Shown: in pieces, positions 1 to 14,700 of the stretch
Layout: every line of letters begins with the position of its first letter
Position numbering within the stretch: the first letter of the stretch is position 1
Origin: Clusia tigrina
Taxonomy: Eukaryota > Arthropoda > Insecta > Diptera > Clusiidae
DNA: 64,000 nucleotides
Direction: 5' to 3'
Assembly: GCA_920105625.2 (NCBI GenBank)
Contig: OV050032.1
Span: 76,427,879 to 76,491,878, forward strand
Translations under genes and position numbers: made by a program
The notes under the pieces: generated by a model
Told to the model about the DNA's origin: nothing
Seen by the model: the letters and a program-made list of their open reading frames with translations, nothing else
Database searches by the model: none

Positions 1-1489
1 GAGCGTCATAAAACCTTGAAATTTTGTAACAATAAAGTACTCGAACCTCTTGTCAATTTAAGCTATCGCTTTAAGCTATGCTACCCTTTAGTCCCAAATC
101 AAACACTGATAAAACTTCAAATGGCCCTAACTTCTATACGGTACGTCCTACACCTATCAAAGTTTGCAACATACAAATGCTTGTATCTTTTTACTGGGGC
201 GTCGTAAAACCTTGAAATTTTGAACCAATAAAGTACTCGAGCCTCTTGTCAATTTAAGCTATCGCTCAAAGCTATGCTAACCTTGAGTCCCAAATCAAAC
301 ACTGATAAAACTTCAAATGGCCCTAACTTCTATACGGTACGTCCTACACCTATCAAAGTTTGCAACATACAAATGCTTGTAACTTTTTACTGGAGCGTCA
401 TAAAACCTTGAAATTTTGTAACAATAAAGTACTCGAGCCTCTTGTCAATTTAAGCTATCGCTCAAAGCTATGCTACCCTTGAGTCCCAAATCAAACACTC
501 ATAAAACTTCAAATGGCCTAACTTCTATACGGTATGTCCTACACCGATCAAAGTTTGCAACATACAAATGCTTGTAACTTTTTACTGGAGCGTCATAAAA
601 CCTTGAAATTTTGTAACAATAAAGTACTCGAGCCTCTTGTCAATTTAAGCTATCGCTCAAAGCTATGCTACCCTTGAGTCCCAAATCAAACACTGATAAG
701 ACTTCAAATGGCCCTAACATCTATACGCTACGTCCTACACCTATCAAAGTTTGCAACATACAAATGCTTGTAACTTTTTACTGGAGCGTCATAAAACCTT
801 GAAATTGTGTAACAATAAAGTACTCGAGCCTCTTGTCAATTTAAGCTATCGCTCAAAGCTATGCTACCCTTGAGTCCCAATTCAAACACTCATAAAACTT
901 CAAATGGCCCTAACTTCTATACGGTACGTCCTACACCGATCAAAGTTTGCAACATACAAATGCTTGTAACTTTTTACTGGAGGGTCATAAAACCATGAAA
1001 TTTTGTAACAATAAAGTACTCGAGCCTCTTGTCAATTTAAGCTATCGCTCAAAGCTATGCTACCCTTGAGTCCCAAATCAAACACTGATAAAACTTCAAA
1101 TGGCAATCGCTTCTATACGGTACGTCCTACACCTATCAAAGTTTGCAACATACAAATGCCTGTATCTTTTTACTGGAGCGTCATAAAACCTCGAAATTTT
1201 GTAACAATAAAGTACTCGAGCCTCTTGTCAATTTAAGCTATCGCTCAAAGCTATGCTACCCTTGAGTCCCAATTCAAACACTCATAAAACTTCAAATGGC
1301 CCTAACTTCTATACGGTACGTCCTACACCTATCAAAGTTTGCAACATACAAATGCTTCTATCTTTTTACTGGAGCGTCATAAAACCTTGAAATTTTGTAA
1401 CAATAAAGTACTCGAGCCTCTTGCCAATTTAAGCTATCGCTCAAAGCTATGCTACCCTTGAGTCCCAAATCAAACACTGATAAAACTTC

Positions 1490-4400
1490 AAATGGCCCTA
1501 ACTGTTATACGGTACGTCCTACACCTATCAAAGTTTGCAACATACAAATGCTTGTATCTTTTTACTGGAGCGTCATAAAACCTTGAAATTTTGTAACAAT
1601 AAAGTACTCGAGCCTCTTGTCAATTTAAGCTATCGCTCAAAGCTATGCTATCCTTGAGTCCCAAATCAAACACTGAGAAAACTTCAAATGGCCCTAACTT
1701 CTATACGGTACGTCCTACAACTATCAAAGTTTGCAACATACAAATGCTTGTAACTTTTTACTGGAGCGTCATAAAATCTTGAAATTTTGTAACAATAAAG
1801 TACTCGAGCCTCTTGTCAATTTAAGCTATCGCTTTAAGCTATGCTACCCTTTAGTCCCAAATCAAACACTGATAAAACTTCAAATGGCCCTAACTTCTAT
1901 ACGGTACGTCCTACACCTATCAAAGTTTGCAACATACAAATGCTTGTATCTTTTTACTGGAGCGTCGTAAAACCTTGAAATTTTGTAACAATAAAGTACT
2001 CGAGCCTCTTGTCAATTTAAGCTATCGCTCAAAGCTATGCTACCCTTGAGTCCCAAATCAAACACTGATAAAACTTCAAATGGCCCAAACTTCTATACGG
2101 TACGTCCTACACCTATCAAAGTTTGCAACATACAAATGCTTGTAACTTTTTACTTGAGCGTCATAAAACCTTGAAATTTTGTAACAATAAAGTACTCGAG
2201 CCTCTTGTCAATTTAAGCTATCGCTTTAAGCTATGCTACCCTTCAGTCCCAAATCAAACACTGATAAAACTTCAAATGGCCCTAACTTCTATACGGTACG
2301 TCCTACACCTATCAAAGTTTGCAACACAAAAATGCTTGTATCTTTTTACTGGAGCGTCATAAAACCTTGAAATTTTGTAACAATAAAGTACTCGAGCCTC
2401 TTGTCAATTTAAGCTATCGCTCAAAGCTATGCTACCCTTGAGTCCCAAATCAAACACTCATAAAACTTCAAATGGCCTAACTTCTATACGGTATGTCCTA
2501 CACCGATCAAAGTTTGCAACATACAAATGCTTGTAACTTTTTACTGGAGCGTCATAAAACCTTGAAATTTTGTAACAATAAAGTTCTCGAGCCTCTTGTC
2601 AATTTAAGCTATCTCTCAAAGCTATGCTACCCTTGAGTCATAAATCAAACACTGATAAGACTTCAAATGGCCCTAACATCTATACGGAACGTCCTACACC
2701 TATCAAAGTTTGCAACATACAAATGCTTGTAACTTTTTACTGGAGCGTCATAAAACCTTGAAATTTTGTAACAATAAAGTACTCGAGCCTCTTGTCAATT
2801 TAAGCTATCGCTCAAAGCTATGCTACCCTTGAGTCCCAATTCAAACACTCATAAAACTTCAAATGGCCCTAACTTCAATACGGTACGTCCTACACCGATC
2901 AAAGTTTGCAACATACAAATGCTTGTAACTCTTTACTGGAGCGTCATAAAACCTTGAAATTTTGTAACAATAAAGTACTCGAGCCTCTTGTCAATTTAAG
3001 CTATCGCTCAAAGCTATGCTACCCTTGAGTCCCAAATCAAACACTGATAAAACTTCAAATGGCAATCACTTCTATACGGTACGTCCTACACCGATCAAAG
3101 TTTGCAACATACAAATGATTGTAACTTTTTACTCGAGCGTCATAAAACCTTGAAATTTTGTAACAATAAAGTACTCTAGCCTCTTGTCAATTTAAGCCAT
3201 CGCTCAAAGCTATGCTACCCTTGAGTCCCAAATCAAACACTCATAAAACTTCAAATGGCCCTAACTTCTATACGGTACGTCCTACACCTATCGAAGTTTG
3301 CAACATACAAATGCTTGTATCTTTTTACTGGAGCGTCATAAAACCTTGAAATTTTGTAACAATAAAGTACTCGAGCCTCTTGTCAATTTAAGCTATCGCT
3401 CAAAGCTATGCTACCCTTGAGTCCCAATTCAAACACTCATAAAACTTAAAATGGCACTAACTTCTATACGGTACGTCCTACACCTATCAAAGTTTGGAAC
3501 ATACAAATGCTTGTAACTTTTTACTGGAGCGTCATAAAAACTTGAAATTTTGTAACAATAAAGTACTCGAGCCTCTTGTCAATTTAAGCTATCGCTCAAA
3601 GCTATGCTACCCTTGAATCCTAAATCAAACACTGATAAAACTTCAAATGGCCCTAACTTCTATAGGGTACGTCCTACACCTATCAAAGTTTGCAACATAC
3701 AAATGCTTGTAACTTTTTACTGGAGCGTCATAAAACCTTGAAATTTTGTAACAATAAAGTAGTCGACCCTCTTGTCAATTTAATCCATCGCTCAAAGCTA
3801 TGCTACCCTTGACCCCCAAATCAAACACTAATTAAATTTCAAATGGCCCTAACTTCTATACGGTACATCCTACACCTATCAAAGTTTGCAACATACAAAT
3901 GCTTGTAACTTTTTACTGGAACGTCCTAAAACCTTGAAATGTTGTAACTATAAAGTACTCAAGCCTCTTGTCAATTTAAGCTATCGCTCAAAGCTATGCT
4001 ACCCTTGAGTCCCAAATCAAACACTGATAAAACTTCAAATGGCCCTAACTTCTATACGGTACGTCCTACACCTATCAAAGTTTGCAACATACAAATGCTT
4101 GTAACTTTTTACTGGAGCGTCATATAACCTTGAAATTTTGTAACAATAAAGTACTCGAGCCTCTTGTCAATTTAAGCTATCGCTCAAAGCTATGCTACCC
4201 TTGAGTCCGAAATCAAACACTGATAAAACTTCAAATGGCCCGAACTTCTATACGGTACGTCCTACACCTATCAAAGTTTGCAACATACAAATGCTTGTAA
4301 CTTTTTACTGGAGCGTCATAAAACCTTGAAATTTTGTAACAATAAAGTACTCGAGCCTCTTGTCAATTTAAGCTATCGCTCAAAGCTATGCTACCCTTGA

Positions 4401-7400
4401 GTCCCAAATCAAACACTCGTAAAACTTCAAATGGCCCTAACTTCTATACGGTACGTCCTACACCGATCAAAGTTTGCAACATACAAATGCTTGTAACTTT
4501 TTACTGGAGCGTCATAAAACCTTGAAATTTTGTAACAATAAAGTTCTCGAGCCGTTTGTCAATTTAAGCTATCGCTCAAAGCTATGCTACCCTTGAGTCC
4601 CAAATCAAACACTGATAAAACTTCAAATGGCAATCACTTCTATACGGTACGTCCTACACCTATCAAAGTTTGCAACATACAAATGCTTGTATCTTTTTAC
4701 TGGAGCGTCATAAAACCTCGAAATTTTGTAACAATAAAGTACTCGAGCCTCTTGTCAATTTAAGCTATCGCTCAAAGCTATGCTACTTTTGAGTCCCAAT
4801 TCAAACACTCATAAAACTTCAAATGGCCCTAACTTCTATACGGTACGTCCTACACCGATCAAAGTTTGCAACATACAAATGCTTGTAACTTTTTACTCGA
4901 GCGTCATAAAACCTTGAAATTTTGTAACAATAAAGTACTCTAGCCTCTTGTCAATTTAAGCCATCGCTCAAAGCTATGCTACCCTTGAGTCCCAAATCAA
5001 ACACTCATAAAACTTCAAATGGCCCTAACTGTTATACGGTACGTCCTACACCTATCAAAGTTTGCAACATACAAATGCTTGTATCTTTTTACTGGAGCGT
5101 CATAAAACCTTGAAATTTTGTAACAATAAAGTACTCGAGCCTCTTGTCAATTTAAGCTATCGCTCAAAGCTATGCTATCCTTGAGTCCCAAATCAAACAC
5201 TGATAAAACTTCAAATGGCCCTAACTTCTATACGGTACGTCCTACACCTATCAAAGTTTGCAACATACAAATGCTTGTAACTTTTTACTGGAGCGTCATA
5301 AAATCTTGAAATTTTGTAACAATAAAGTACTCGAGCCTCTTGTCAATTTAAGCTATCGCTTTAAGCTATGCTACCCTTTAGTCCCAAATCAAACACTGAT
5401 AAAACTTCAAATGGCCCTAACTTCTATACGGTACGTCCTACACCTATCAAAGTTTGCAACATACAAATGCTTGTATCTTTTTACTGGAGCGTCGTAAAAC
5501 CTTGAAATTTTGTAACAATAAAGTACTCGAGCCTCTTGTCAATTTAAGCTATCGCTCAAAGCTATGCTACCCTTGAGTCCCAAATCAAACACTGATAAAA
5601 CTTCAAATGGCCCAAACTTCTATACGGTACGTCCTACACCTATCAAAGTTTGCAACATACAAATGCTTGTAACTTTTTACTTGAGCGTCATAAAACCTTG
5701 AAATTTTGTAACAATAAAGTACTCGAGCCTCTTGTCAATTTAAGCTATCGCTTTAAGCTATGCTACCCTTCAGTCCCAAATCAAACACTGATAAAACTTC
5801 AAATGGCCCTAACTTCTATACGGTACGTCCTACACCTATCAAAGTTTGCAACACAAAAATGCTTGTATCTTTTTACTGGAGCGTCATAAAACCTTGAAAT
5901 TTTGTAACAATAAAGTACTCGAGCCTCTTGTCAATTTAAGCTATCGCTCAAAGCTATGCTACCCTTGAGTCCCAAATCAAACACTCATAAAACTTCAAAT
6001 GGCCTAACTTCTATACGGTATGTCCTACACCGATCAAAGTTTGCAACATACAAATGCTTGTAACTTTTTACTGGAGCGTCATAAAACCTTGAAATTTTGT
6101 AACAATAAAGTTCTCGAGCCTCTTGTGAATTTAAGCTATCTCTCAAAGCTATGCTACCCTTGAGTCCCAAATCAAACACTGATAAGACTTCAAATGGCCC
6201 TAACATCTATACGGTACGTCCTACACCTATCAAAGTTTGCAACATACAAATGCTTGTAACTTTTTACTGGAGCGTCATAAAACCTTGAAATTTTGTAACA
6301 ATAAAGTACTCGAGCCTCTTGTCAATTTAAGCTATCGCTCAAAGCTATGCTACCCTTGAGTCCCAATTCAAACACTCATAAAACTTCAAATGGCCCTAAC
6401 TTCAATACGGTACGTCCTACACCGATCAAAGTTTGCAACATACAAATGCTTGTAACTTTTTACTGGAGCGTCATAAAACCTTGAAATTTTGTAACAATAA
6501 AGTACTCGAGCCTCTTGTCAATTTAAGCTATCGCTCAAAGCTATGCTACCCTTGAGTCCCAAATCAAACACTGATAAAACTTCAAATGGCAATCACTTCT
6601 ATACGGTACGTCCTACACCGATCAAAGTTTGCAACATACAAATGATTGTAACTTTTTACTCGAGCGTCATAAAACCTTGAAATTTTGTAACAATAAAGTA
6701 CTCTAGCCTCTTGTCAATTTAAGCCATCGCTCAAAGCTATGCTACCCTTGAGTCCCAAATCAAACACTCATAAAACTTCAAATGGCCCTAACTTCTATAC
6801 GGTACGTCCTACACCTATCGAAGTTTGCAACATACAAATGCTTGTATCTTTTTACTGGAGCGTCATAAAACCTTGAAATTTTGTAACAATAAAGTACTCG
6901 AGCCTCTTGTCAATTTAAGCTATCGCTCAAAGCTATGCTACCCTTGAGTCCCAATTCAAACACTCATAAAACTTAAAATGGCACTAACTTCTATACGGTA
7001 CGTCCTACACCTATCAAAGTTTGGAACATACAAATGCTTGTAACTTTTTACTGGAGCGTCATAAAACCTTGAAATTTTGTAACAATAAAGTACTCGAGCC
7101 TCTTGTCAATTTAAGCTATCGCTCAAAGCTATGCTACCCTTGAATCCTAAATCAAACACTGATAAAACTTCAAATGGCCCTAACTTCTATAGGGTACGTC
7201 CTACACCTATCAAAGTTTGCAACATACAAATGCTTGTAACTTTTTACTGGAGCGTCATAAAACCTTGAAATTTTGTAACAATAAAGTAGTCGACCCTCTT
7301 GTCAATTTAAGCCATCGCTCAAAGCTATGCTACCCTTGACCCCCAAATCAAACACTAATTAAATTTCAAATGGCCCTAACTTCTATACGGTACATCCTAC

Positions 7401-8543
7401 ACCTATCAAAGTTTGCAACATACAAATGCTTGTAACTTTTTACTGGAACGTCCTAAAACCTTGAAATGTTGTAACTATAAAGTACTCAAGCCTCTTGTCA
7501 ATTTAAGCTATCGCTCAAAGCTATGCTACCCTTGAGTCCCAAATCAAACACTGATAAAACTTCAAATGGCCCTAACTTCTATACGGTACGTCCTACACCT
7601 ATCAAAGTTTGCAACATACAAATGCTTGTAACTTTTTACTGGAGCGTCATATAACCTTGAAATTTTGTAACAATAAAGTACTCGAGCCTCTTGTCAATTT
7701 AAGCTATCGCTCAAAGCTATGCTACCCTTGAGTCCGAAATCAAACACTGATAAAACTTCAAATGGCCCGAACTTCTATACGGTACGTCCTACACCTATCA
7801 AAGTTTGCAACATACAAATGCTTGTAACTTTTTACTGGAGCGTCATAAAACCTTGAAATTTTGTAACAATAAAGTACTCGAGCCTCTTGTCAATTTAAGC
7901 TATCGCTCAAAGCTATGCTACCCTTGAGTCCCAAATCAAACACTCGTAAAACTTCAAATGGCCCTAACTTCTATACGGTACGTCCTACACCGATCAAAGT
8001 TTGCAACATACAAATGCTTGTAACTTTTTACTGGAGCGTCATAAAACCTTGAAATTTTGTAACAATAAAGTACTCGAGCCTCTTGTCAATTTAAGCTATC
8101 GCTCAAAGCTATGCTACCCTTGAGTCCCAAATCAAACACTGATAAAACTTCAAATGGCAATCACTTCTATACGGTACGTCCTACACCTATCAAAGTTTGC
8201 AACATACAAATGCTTGTATCTTTTTACTGGAGCGTCATAAAACCTCGAAATTTTGTAACAATAAAGTACTCGAGCCTCTTGTCAATTTAAGCTATCGCTC
8301 AAAGCTATGCTACCCTTGAGTCCCAATTCAAACACTCATAAAACTTCAAATGGCCCTAACTTCTATACGGTACGTCCTACACCGATCAAAGTTTGCAACA
8401 TACAAATGCTTGTAACTTTTTACTCGAGCGTCATAAAACCTTGAAATTTTGTAACAATAAAGTACTCTAGCCTCTTGTCAATTTAAGCCATCGCTCAAAG
8501 CTATGCTACCCTTGAGTCCCAAATCAAACACTCATAAAACTTC
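1490..8543. repeat. Tandem higher-order repeat, two copies of about 3,527 bp (18 monomers)
   Basis: Diagnostic variants recur at a constant shift of 3,527 bp. Examples are CTAACTGTTATACGG at about 1,498 and 5,025, CAACACAAAAATGC at 2,322 and 5,849, and TAGTCGACCC at 3,760 and 7,287. Shared linked variants begin near 1,490 and the match ends near 5,000/8,530, so the two copies lie directly next to each other. The length is 18 monomers minus one base. Boundaries are approximate because single monomers are too alike to place them exactly. Confidence 0.85.
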
Positions 8544-11160
8544 AAATGGCCCTAACTTCTATACGGTACGTCCTACACCTATCGAAGTTTGCAACATACA
8601 AATGCTTGTATCTTTTTACTGGAGCGTCATAAAACCTTGAAATTTTGTAACAATAAAGTACTCGAGCCTCTTGTCAATTTAAGCTATCGCTCAAAGCTAT
8701 GCTACCCTTGAGTCCCAATTCAAACACTCATAAAACTTAAAATGGCACTAACTTCTATACGGTACGTCCTACACCTATCAAAGTTTGGAACATACAAATG
8801 CTTGTAACTTTTTACTGGAGCGTCATAAAACCTTGAAATTTTGTAACAATAAAGTACTCGAGCCTCTTGTCAATTTAAGCTATCGCTCAAAGCTATGCTA
8901 CCCTTGAATCCTAAATCAAACACTGATAAAACTTCAAATGGCCCTAACTTCTATAGGGTACGTCCTACACCTATCAAAGTTTGCAACATACAAATGCTTG
9001 TAACTTTTTACTGGAGCGTCATAAAACCTTGAAATTTTGTAACAATAAAGTAGTCGACCCTCTTGTCAATTTAAGCCATCGCTCAAAGCTATGCTACCCT
9101 TGACCCCCAAATCAAACACTAATTAAATTTCAAATGGCCCTAACTTCTATACGGTACATCCTACACCTATCAAAGTTTGCAACATACAAATGCTTGTAAC
9201 TTTTTACTGGAACGTCCTAAAACCTTGAAATGTTGTAACTATAAAGTACTCAAGCCTCTTGTCAATTTAAGCTATCGCTCAAAGCTATGCTACCCTTGAG
9301 TCCCAAATCAAACACTGATAAAACTTCAAATGGCCCTAACTTCTATACGGTACGTCCTACACCTATCAAAGTTTGCAACATACAAATGCTTGTAACTTTT
9401 TACTGGAGCGTCATATAACCTTGAAATTTTGTAACAATAAAATACTCGAGCCTCTTGTCAATTTAAGCTATCGCTCAAAGCTATGCTACCCTTGAGTCCC
9501 AATTCAAACACTCATAAAACTTCAAATGGCCCTAACTTCTATACGGTACGTCCTACACCTATCAAAGTTTGCAACATACAAATGCTTGTATCTTTTTACT
9601 GGAGCGTCATAAAACCTCGAAATTTTGTAACAATAAAGTACTCGAGCCTCTTGTCAATTTAAGCTATCGCTCAAAGCTATGCTACCCTTGAGTCCCAATT
9701 CAAACACTCATAAAACTTCAAATGGCCCTAACTTCTATACGGTACGTCCTACACCGATCAAAGTTTGCAACATACAAATGCTTGTAACTTTTTACTCGAG
9801 CGTCATAAAACCTTGAAATTTTGTAACAATAAAGTACTCTAGCCTCTTGTCAATTTAAGCCATCGCTCAAAGCTATGCTACCCTTGAGTCCCAAATCACA
9901 CACTCATAAAACTTCAAATGGCCCTAACTTCTATACGGTACGTCCTACACCTATCGAAGTTTGCAACATACAAATGCTTGTATCTTTTTACTGGAGCGTC
10001 ATAAAACCTTGCAATTTTGTAACAATAAAGTACTCGAGCCTCTTGTCAATTTAAGCTATCGCTCAAAGCTATGCTACCCTTGAGTCCCAATTCAAACACT
10101 CATAAAACTTAAAATGGCACTAACTTCTATACGGTACGTCCTACACCTATCAAAGTTTGGAACATACAAATGCTTGTAACTTTTTACTGGAGCGTCATAA
10201 AACCTTGAAATTTTGTAACAATAAAGTACTCGAGCCTCTTGTCAATTTAAGCTATCGCTCAAAGCTATGCTACCCTTGAATCCTAAATCAAACACTGATA
10301 AAACTTCAAATGGCCCTAACTTCTATACGGTACGTCCTACACCTATCGAAGTTTGCAACATACAAATACTTGTAACTTTTTACTGGAGCGTCATAAAACC
10401 TTGAAATTTTGTAACAATAAAGTAGTCGACCCTCTTGTGAATTTAAGCCATCGCTCAAAGCTATGCTACCCTTGACCCCCAAATCAAACACTAATTAAAT
10501 TTCAAATGGCCCTAACTTCTATACGGTACATCCTACACCTATCAAAGTTTGCAACATACAAATGCTTGTAACTTTTTACTGGAACGTCCTAAAACCTTGA
10601 AATGTTGTAACTATAAAGTACTCAAGCCTCTTGTCAATTTAAGCTATCGCTCAAAGCTATGCTACCCTTGAGTCCCAAATCAAACACTGATAAAACTTCA
10701 AATGGCCCTAACTTCTATACGGTACGTCCTACACCTATCAAAGTTTGCAACATACAAATGCTTGTAACTTTTTACTGGAGCGTCATATAACCTTGAAATT
10801 TTGTAACAATAAAGTACTCGAGCCTCTTGTCAATTTAAGCTATCGCTCAAAGCTATGCTACCCTTGAGTCCGAAATCAAACACTGATAAAACTTCAAATG
10901 GCCCGAACTTCTATACGGTACGTCCTACACCTATCAAAGTTTGCAACATACAAATGCTTGTAACTTTTTACTGGAGCGTCATAAAACCTTGAAATTTTGT
11001 AACAATAAAGTACTCGAGCCTCTTGTCAATTTAAGCTATCGCTCAAAGCTATGCTACCCTTGAGTCCCAAATCAAACACTCGTAAAACTTCAAATGGCCC
11101 TAACTTCTATACGGTACGTCCTACACCGATCAAAGTTTGCAACATACAAATGCTTGTAAC
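3100..11160. repeat. Nine-monomer (1,764 bp) periodicity within the left arm
   Basis: The variant ACTCGAGCGTC (for ACTGGAGCGTC) marks 3,131, 4,895, 6,658, 8,422 and 9,794, that is steps of 1,764, 1,763, 1,764 and 1,372 bp (9, 9, 9 and 7 monomers). In most copies it is followed by the same string of rare variants in the same order: CTCTAGCC, CCATCGCTC, CTATCGAAG, AAAATGGCACT, TTTGGAACATAC, GAATCCTAAATC, TAGTCGACCC, GACCCCCAAATC, GGAACGTCC, CTCAAGCC, CATATAACC. The last step lost two monomers, as expected from unequal exchange. Confidence 0.8.
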
Positions 11161-11789
11161 TTTTTACTGGAGCGTCATTAAACCTTGAAATTTTGTAACA
11201 ATAAAGTACTCGAGCCTCTTGTCAATTTAAGCTATCGCTCCAAGCTATGCTACCCTTGAGTCCCAAATCAAACACTGATAAAACTTCAAATGGCCCTAAC
11301 TTCTATACGGTACGTCCTACACCTATCAAAGTTTGCAACATACAAATGCTTCTATCTTTTTACTGGAGCGTCATAAAACCTTGAAATTTTGTAACAATAA
11401 AGTACTCGAGCCTCTTGTCAATTTAAGCTATCGCTCAAAGCTATGCTACCCTTGAGTCCCAAATCAAACACTCATAAAACTTCAAATGGCCTAACTTCTA
11501 TACGGTACGTCCTACATCGAGCAAAGTTTGCAACATACAAATGCTTGTAACTTTTTACTGGAGCGTCATAAAACCTTGAAATTTTGTAACAATAAAGTAT
11601 TCGAGCCACTTGTCAATTTAAGCTATCGCTCAAAGCTATGCTACCCTTGAGTCCCAAATCAAACACTCATAAAACTTCAAATGGCCCTAACTTCTATGCG
11701 GTACGTCCTACACCTATCAAAGTTTGCAACATACAAATGCTTCTTTCTTTTTACTGGAGCGTCATAAAACCTTGAAATTTTGTAACAAT

Positions 11790-14700
11790 AAAGTACTCGA
11801 GCCACTTGTCAATTTAAGCTATCGCTCAAAGCTATGCTACCCTTGAGTCCCAAATCAAACACTCGTAAAACTTCAAATGGCCCTAACTTCTATACAGTAC
11901 GTCCTACACCGATCAAAGTTTGCAACATACAAATGCTTGTAACTTTTTACTGGAGCGTCATTAAACCTTGAAATTTTGTAACAATAAAGTACTCGAGCCT
12001 CTTGTCAATTTAAGCTATCGCTCCAAGCTATGCTACCCTTGAGTCCCAAATCAAACACTGATAAAACTTCAAATGGCCCTAACTTCTATACGGTACGTCC
12101 TACACCTATCAAAGTTTGCAACATACAAATGCTTCTATCTTTTTACTGGAGCGTCATAAAACCTTGAAATTTTGTAACAATAAAGTACTCTAGCCTCTTG
12201 TCAATTTAAGCCATCGCTCAAAGCTATGCTACCCTTGAGTCCCAAATCAAACACTCATAAAACTTCAAATGGCCCTAACTTCTATACGGTACGTCCTACA
12301 CCTATCGAAGTTTGCAACATACAAATGCTTGTATCTTTTTACTGGAGCGTCATAAAACCTTGAAATTTTGTAACAATAAAGTACTCGAGCCTCTTGTCAA
12401 TTTAAGCTATCGCTCAAAGCTATGCTACCCTTGAGTCCCAATTCAAACACTCATAAAACTTCAAATGGCCCTAACTTCTATACGGTACGTCCTACACCGA
12501 TCAAAGTTTGCAACATACAAATACTTGTAACTTTTTACTGGAGCGTCATAAAACCTTGAAATTTTGTAACAATAAAGTACTCGAGCCTCTTGTCAATTTA
12601 AGCTATCGCTCAAAGCTATGCTACCCTTGAGTCCTAAATCAAACACTGATAAAACTTCAAATGGCCCTAACTTCTATAGGGTACGTCCTACACCTATCAA
12701 AGTTTGCAACATACAAATGCTTGTAACTTTTTACTGGAGCGTCATAAAACCTTGAAATTTTGTAACAATAAAGTAGTCGACCCTCTTGTCAATTTAAGCC
12801 ATCGCTCAAAGCTATGCTACCCTTGACCCCCAAATCAAACACTGATAAAATTTCAAATGGCCCTAACTTCTATACGGTACATCCTACACCTATCAAAGTT
12901 TGCAACATACAAATGCTTGTAACTTTTTACTGGAACGTCCTAAAACCTTGAAATGTTGTAACTATAAAGTACTCAAGCCTCTTGTCAATTTAAGCTATCG
13001 CTCAAAGCTATGCTACCCTTGAGTCCCAAATCAAACACTGATAAAACTTTAAATGGCCCTAACTTCTATACGGTACGTCCTACACCTATCAAAGTTTGCA
13101 ACATACAAATGCTTGTAACTTTTGACTGGAGCGTCATATAACCTTGAAATTTTGTAACAATAAAGTACTCGAGCCTCTTGTCAATTTAAGCTATCGCTCA
13201 AAGCTATGCTACCCTTGAGTCCTAAATCAAACACTGATAAAACTTCAAATGGCCCGAACTTCTATACGGAACGTCCTACACCTATCAAAGTTTGCAACAT
13301 ACAAATGCTTGTAACTTTTTACTGGAGCGTCATAAAACCTTGAAATTTTGTAACAATAAAGTGCTCGAGACTCTTGTCAATTTAAGCTATCGCTCAAAGC
13401 TATGCTACCCTTGAGTCCCAAATCAAACACTCGTAAAACTTCAAATGGCCCTAACTTCTATACGGTACGTCCTACACCGATCAAAGTTTGCAACATACAA
13501 ATGCTTGTAACTTTTCACTGGAGCGTCATTAAACCTTGAAATTTTGTAACAATAAAGTACTCGAGCCTCTTGTCAATTTAAGCTATCGCTCCAAGCTATG
13601 CTACCCTTGAGTCCCAAATCAAACACTGATAAAACTTCAAATGGCCCTAACTTCTATACGGTACGTCCTACACCTATCAAAGTTTGCAACATACAAATGC
13701 TTCTATCTTTTTACTGGAGCGTCATAAAACCTTGAAATTTTGTAACAATAAAGTACTCGAGCCTCTTGTCAATTTAAGCTATCGCTCAAAGCTATGCTAC
13801 CCTTGAGTCCCAAATCAAACACTCATAAAACTTCAAATGGCCTAACTTCTATACGGTACGTCCTACACCGAGCAAAGTTTGCAACATACAAATGCTTGTA
13901 ACTTTTTACTGGAGCGTCATAAAACCTTGAAATTTTGTAACAATAAAGTATTCGAGCCACTTGTCAATTTAAGCTATCGCTCAAAGCTATGCTACCCTTG
14001 AGTCCCAAATCAAACACTCATAAAACTTCAAATGGCCCTAATTTCTATGCGGTACGTCCTACACCTATCAAAGTTTGCAACATACAAATGCTTCTCTCTT
14101 TTTACTGGAGCGTCATAAAACCTTGAAATTTTGTAACAATAAAGTACTCGAGCCACTTGTCAATTTAAGCTATCGCTCAAAGCTATGCTACCCTTGAGTC
14201 CCAAATCAAACACTCGTAAAACTTCAAATGGCCCTAACTTCTATACGGTACGTCCTACACCGATCAAAGTTTGCAACATACAAATGCTTGTAACTTTTTA
14301 CTGGAGCGTCATTAAACCTTGAAATTTTGTAACAATAAAGTACTCGAGCCTCTTGTCAATTTAAGCTATCGCTCCAAGCTATGCTACCCTTGAGTCCCAA
14401 ATCAAACACTGATAAAACTTCAAATGGCCCTAACTTCTATACGGTACGTCCTACACCTATCAAAGTTTGCAACATACAAATGCTTCTATCTTTTTACTGG
14501 TGCGTCATAAAACCTTGAAATTTTGTAACAATAAAGTACTCGAGCCTCTTGTCAATTTAAGCTATCGCTCAAAGTTATGCTATCCTTGAGTCCCAAATCA
14601 AACACTGATAAAACTTCAAATGGCCCTAGCTTCTATACGGTACGTCCTACACCTATCAAAGTTTGCAACATACAAATGCTTTTATCTTTTTACTGGAGCG

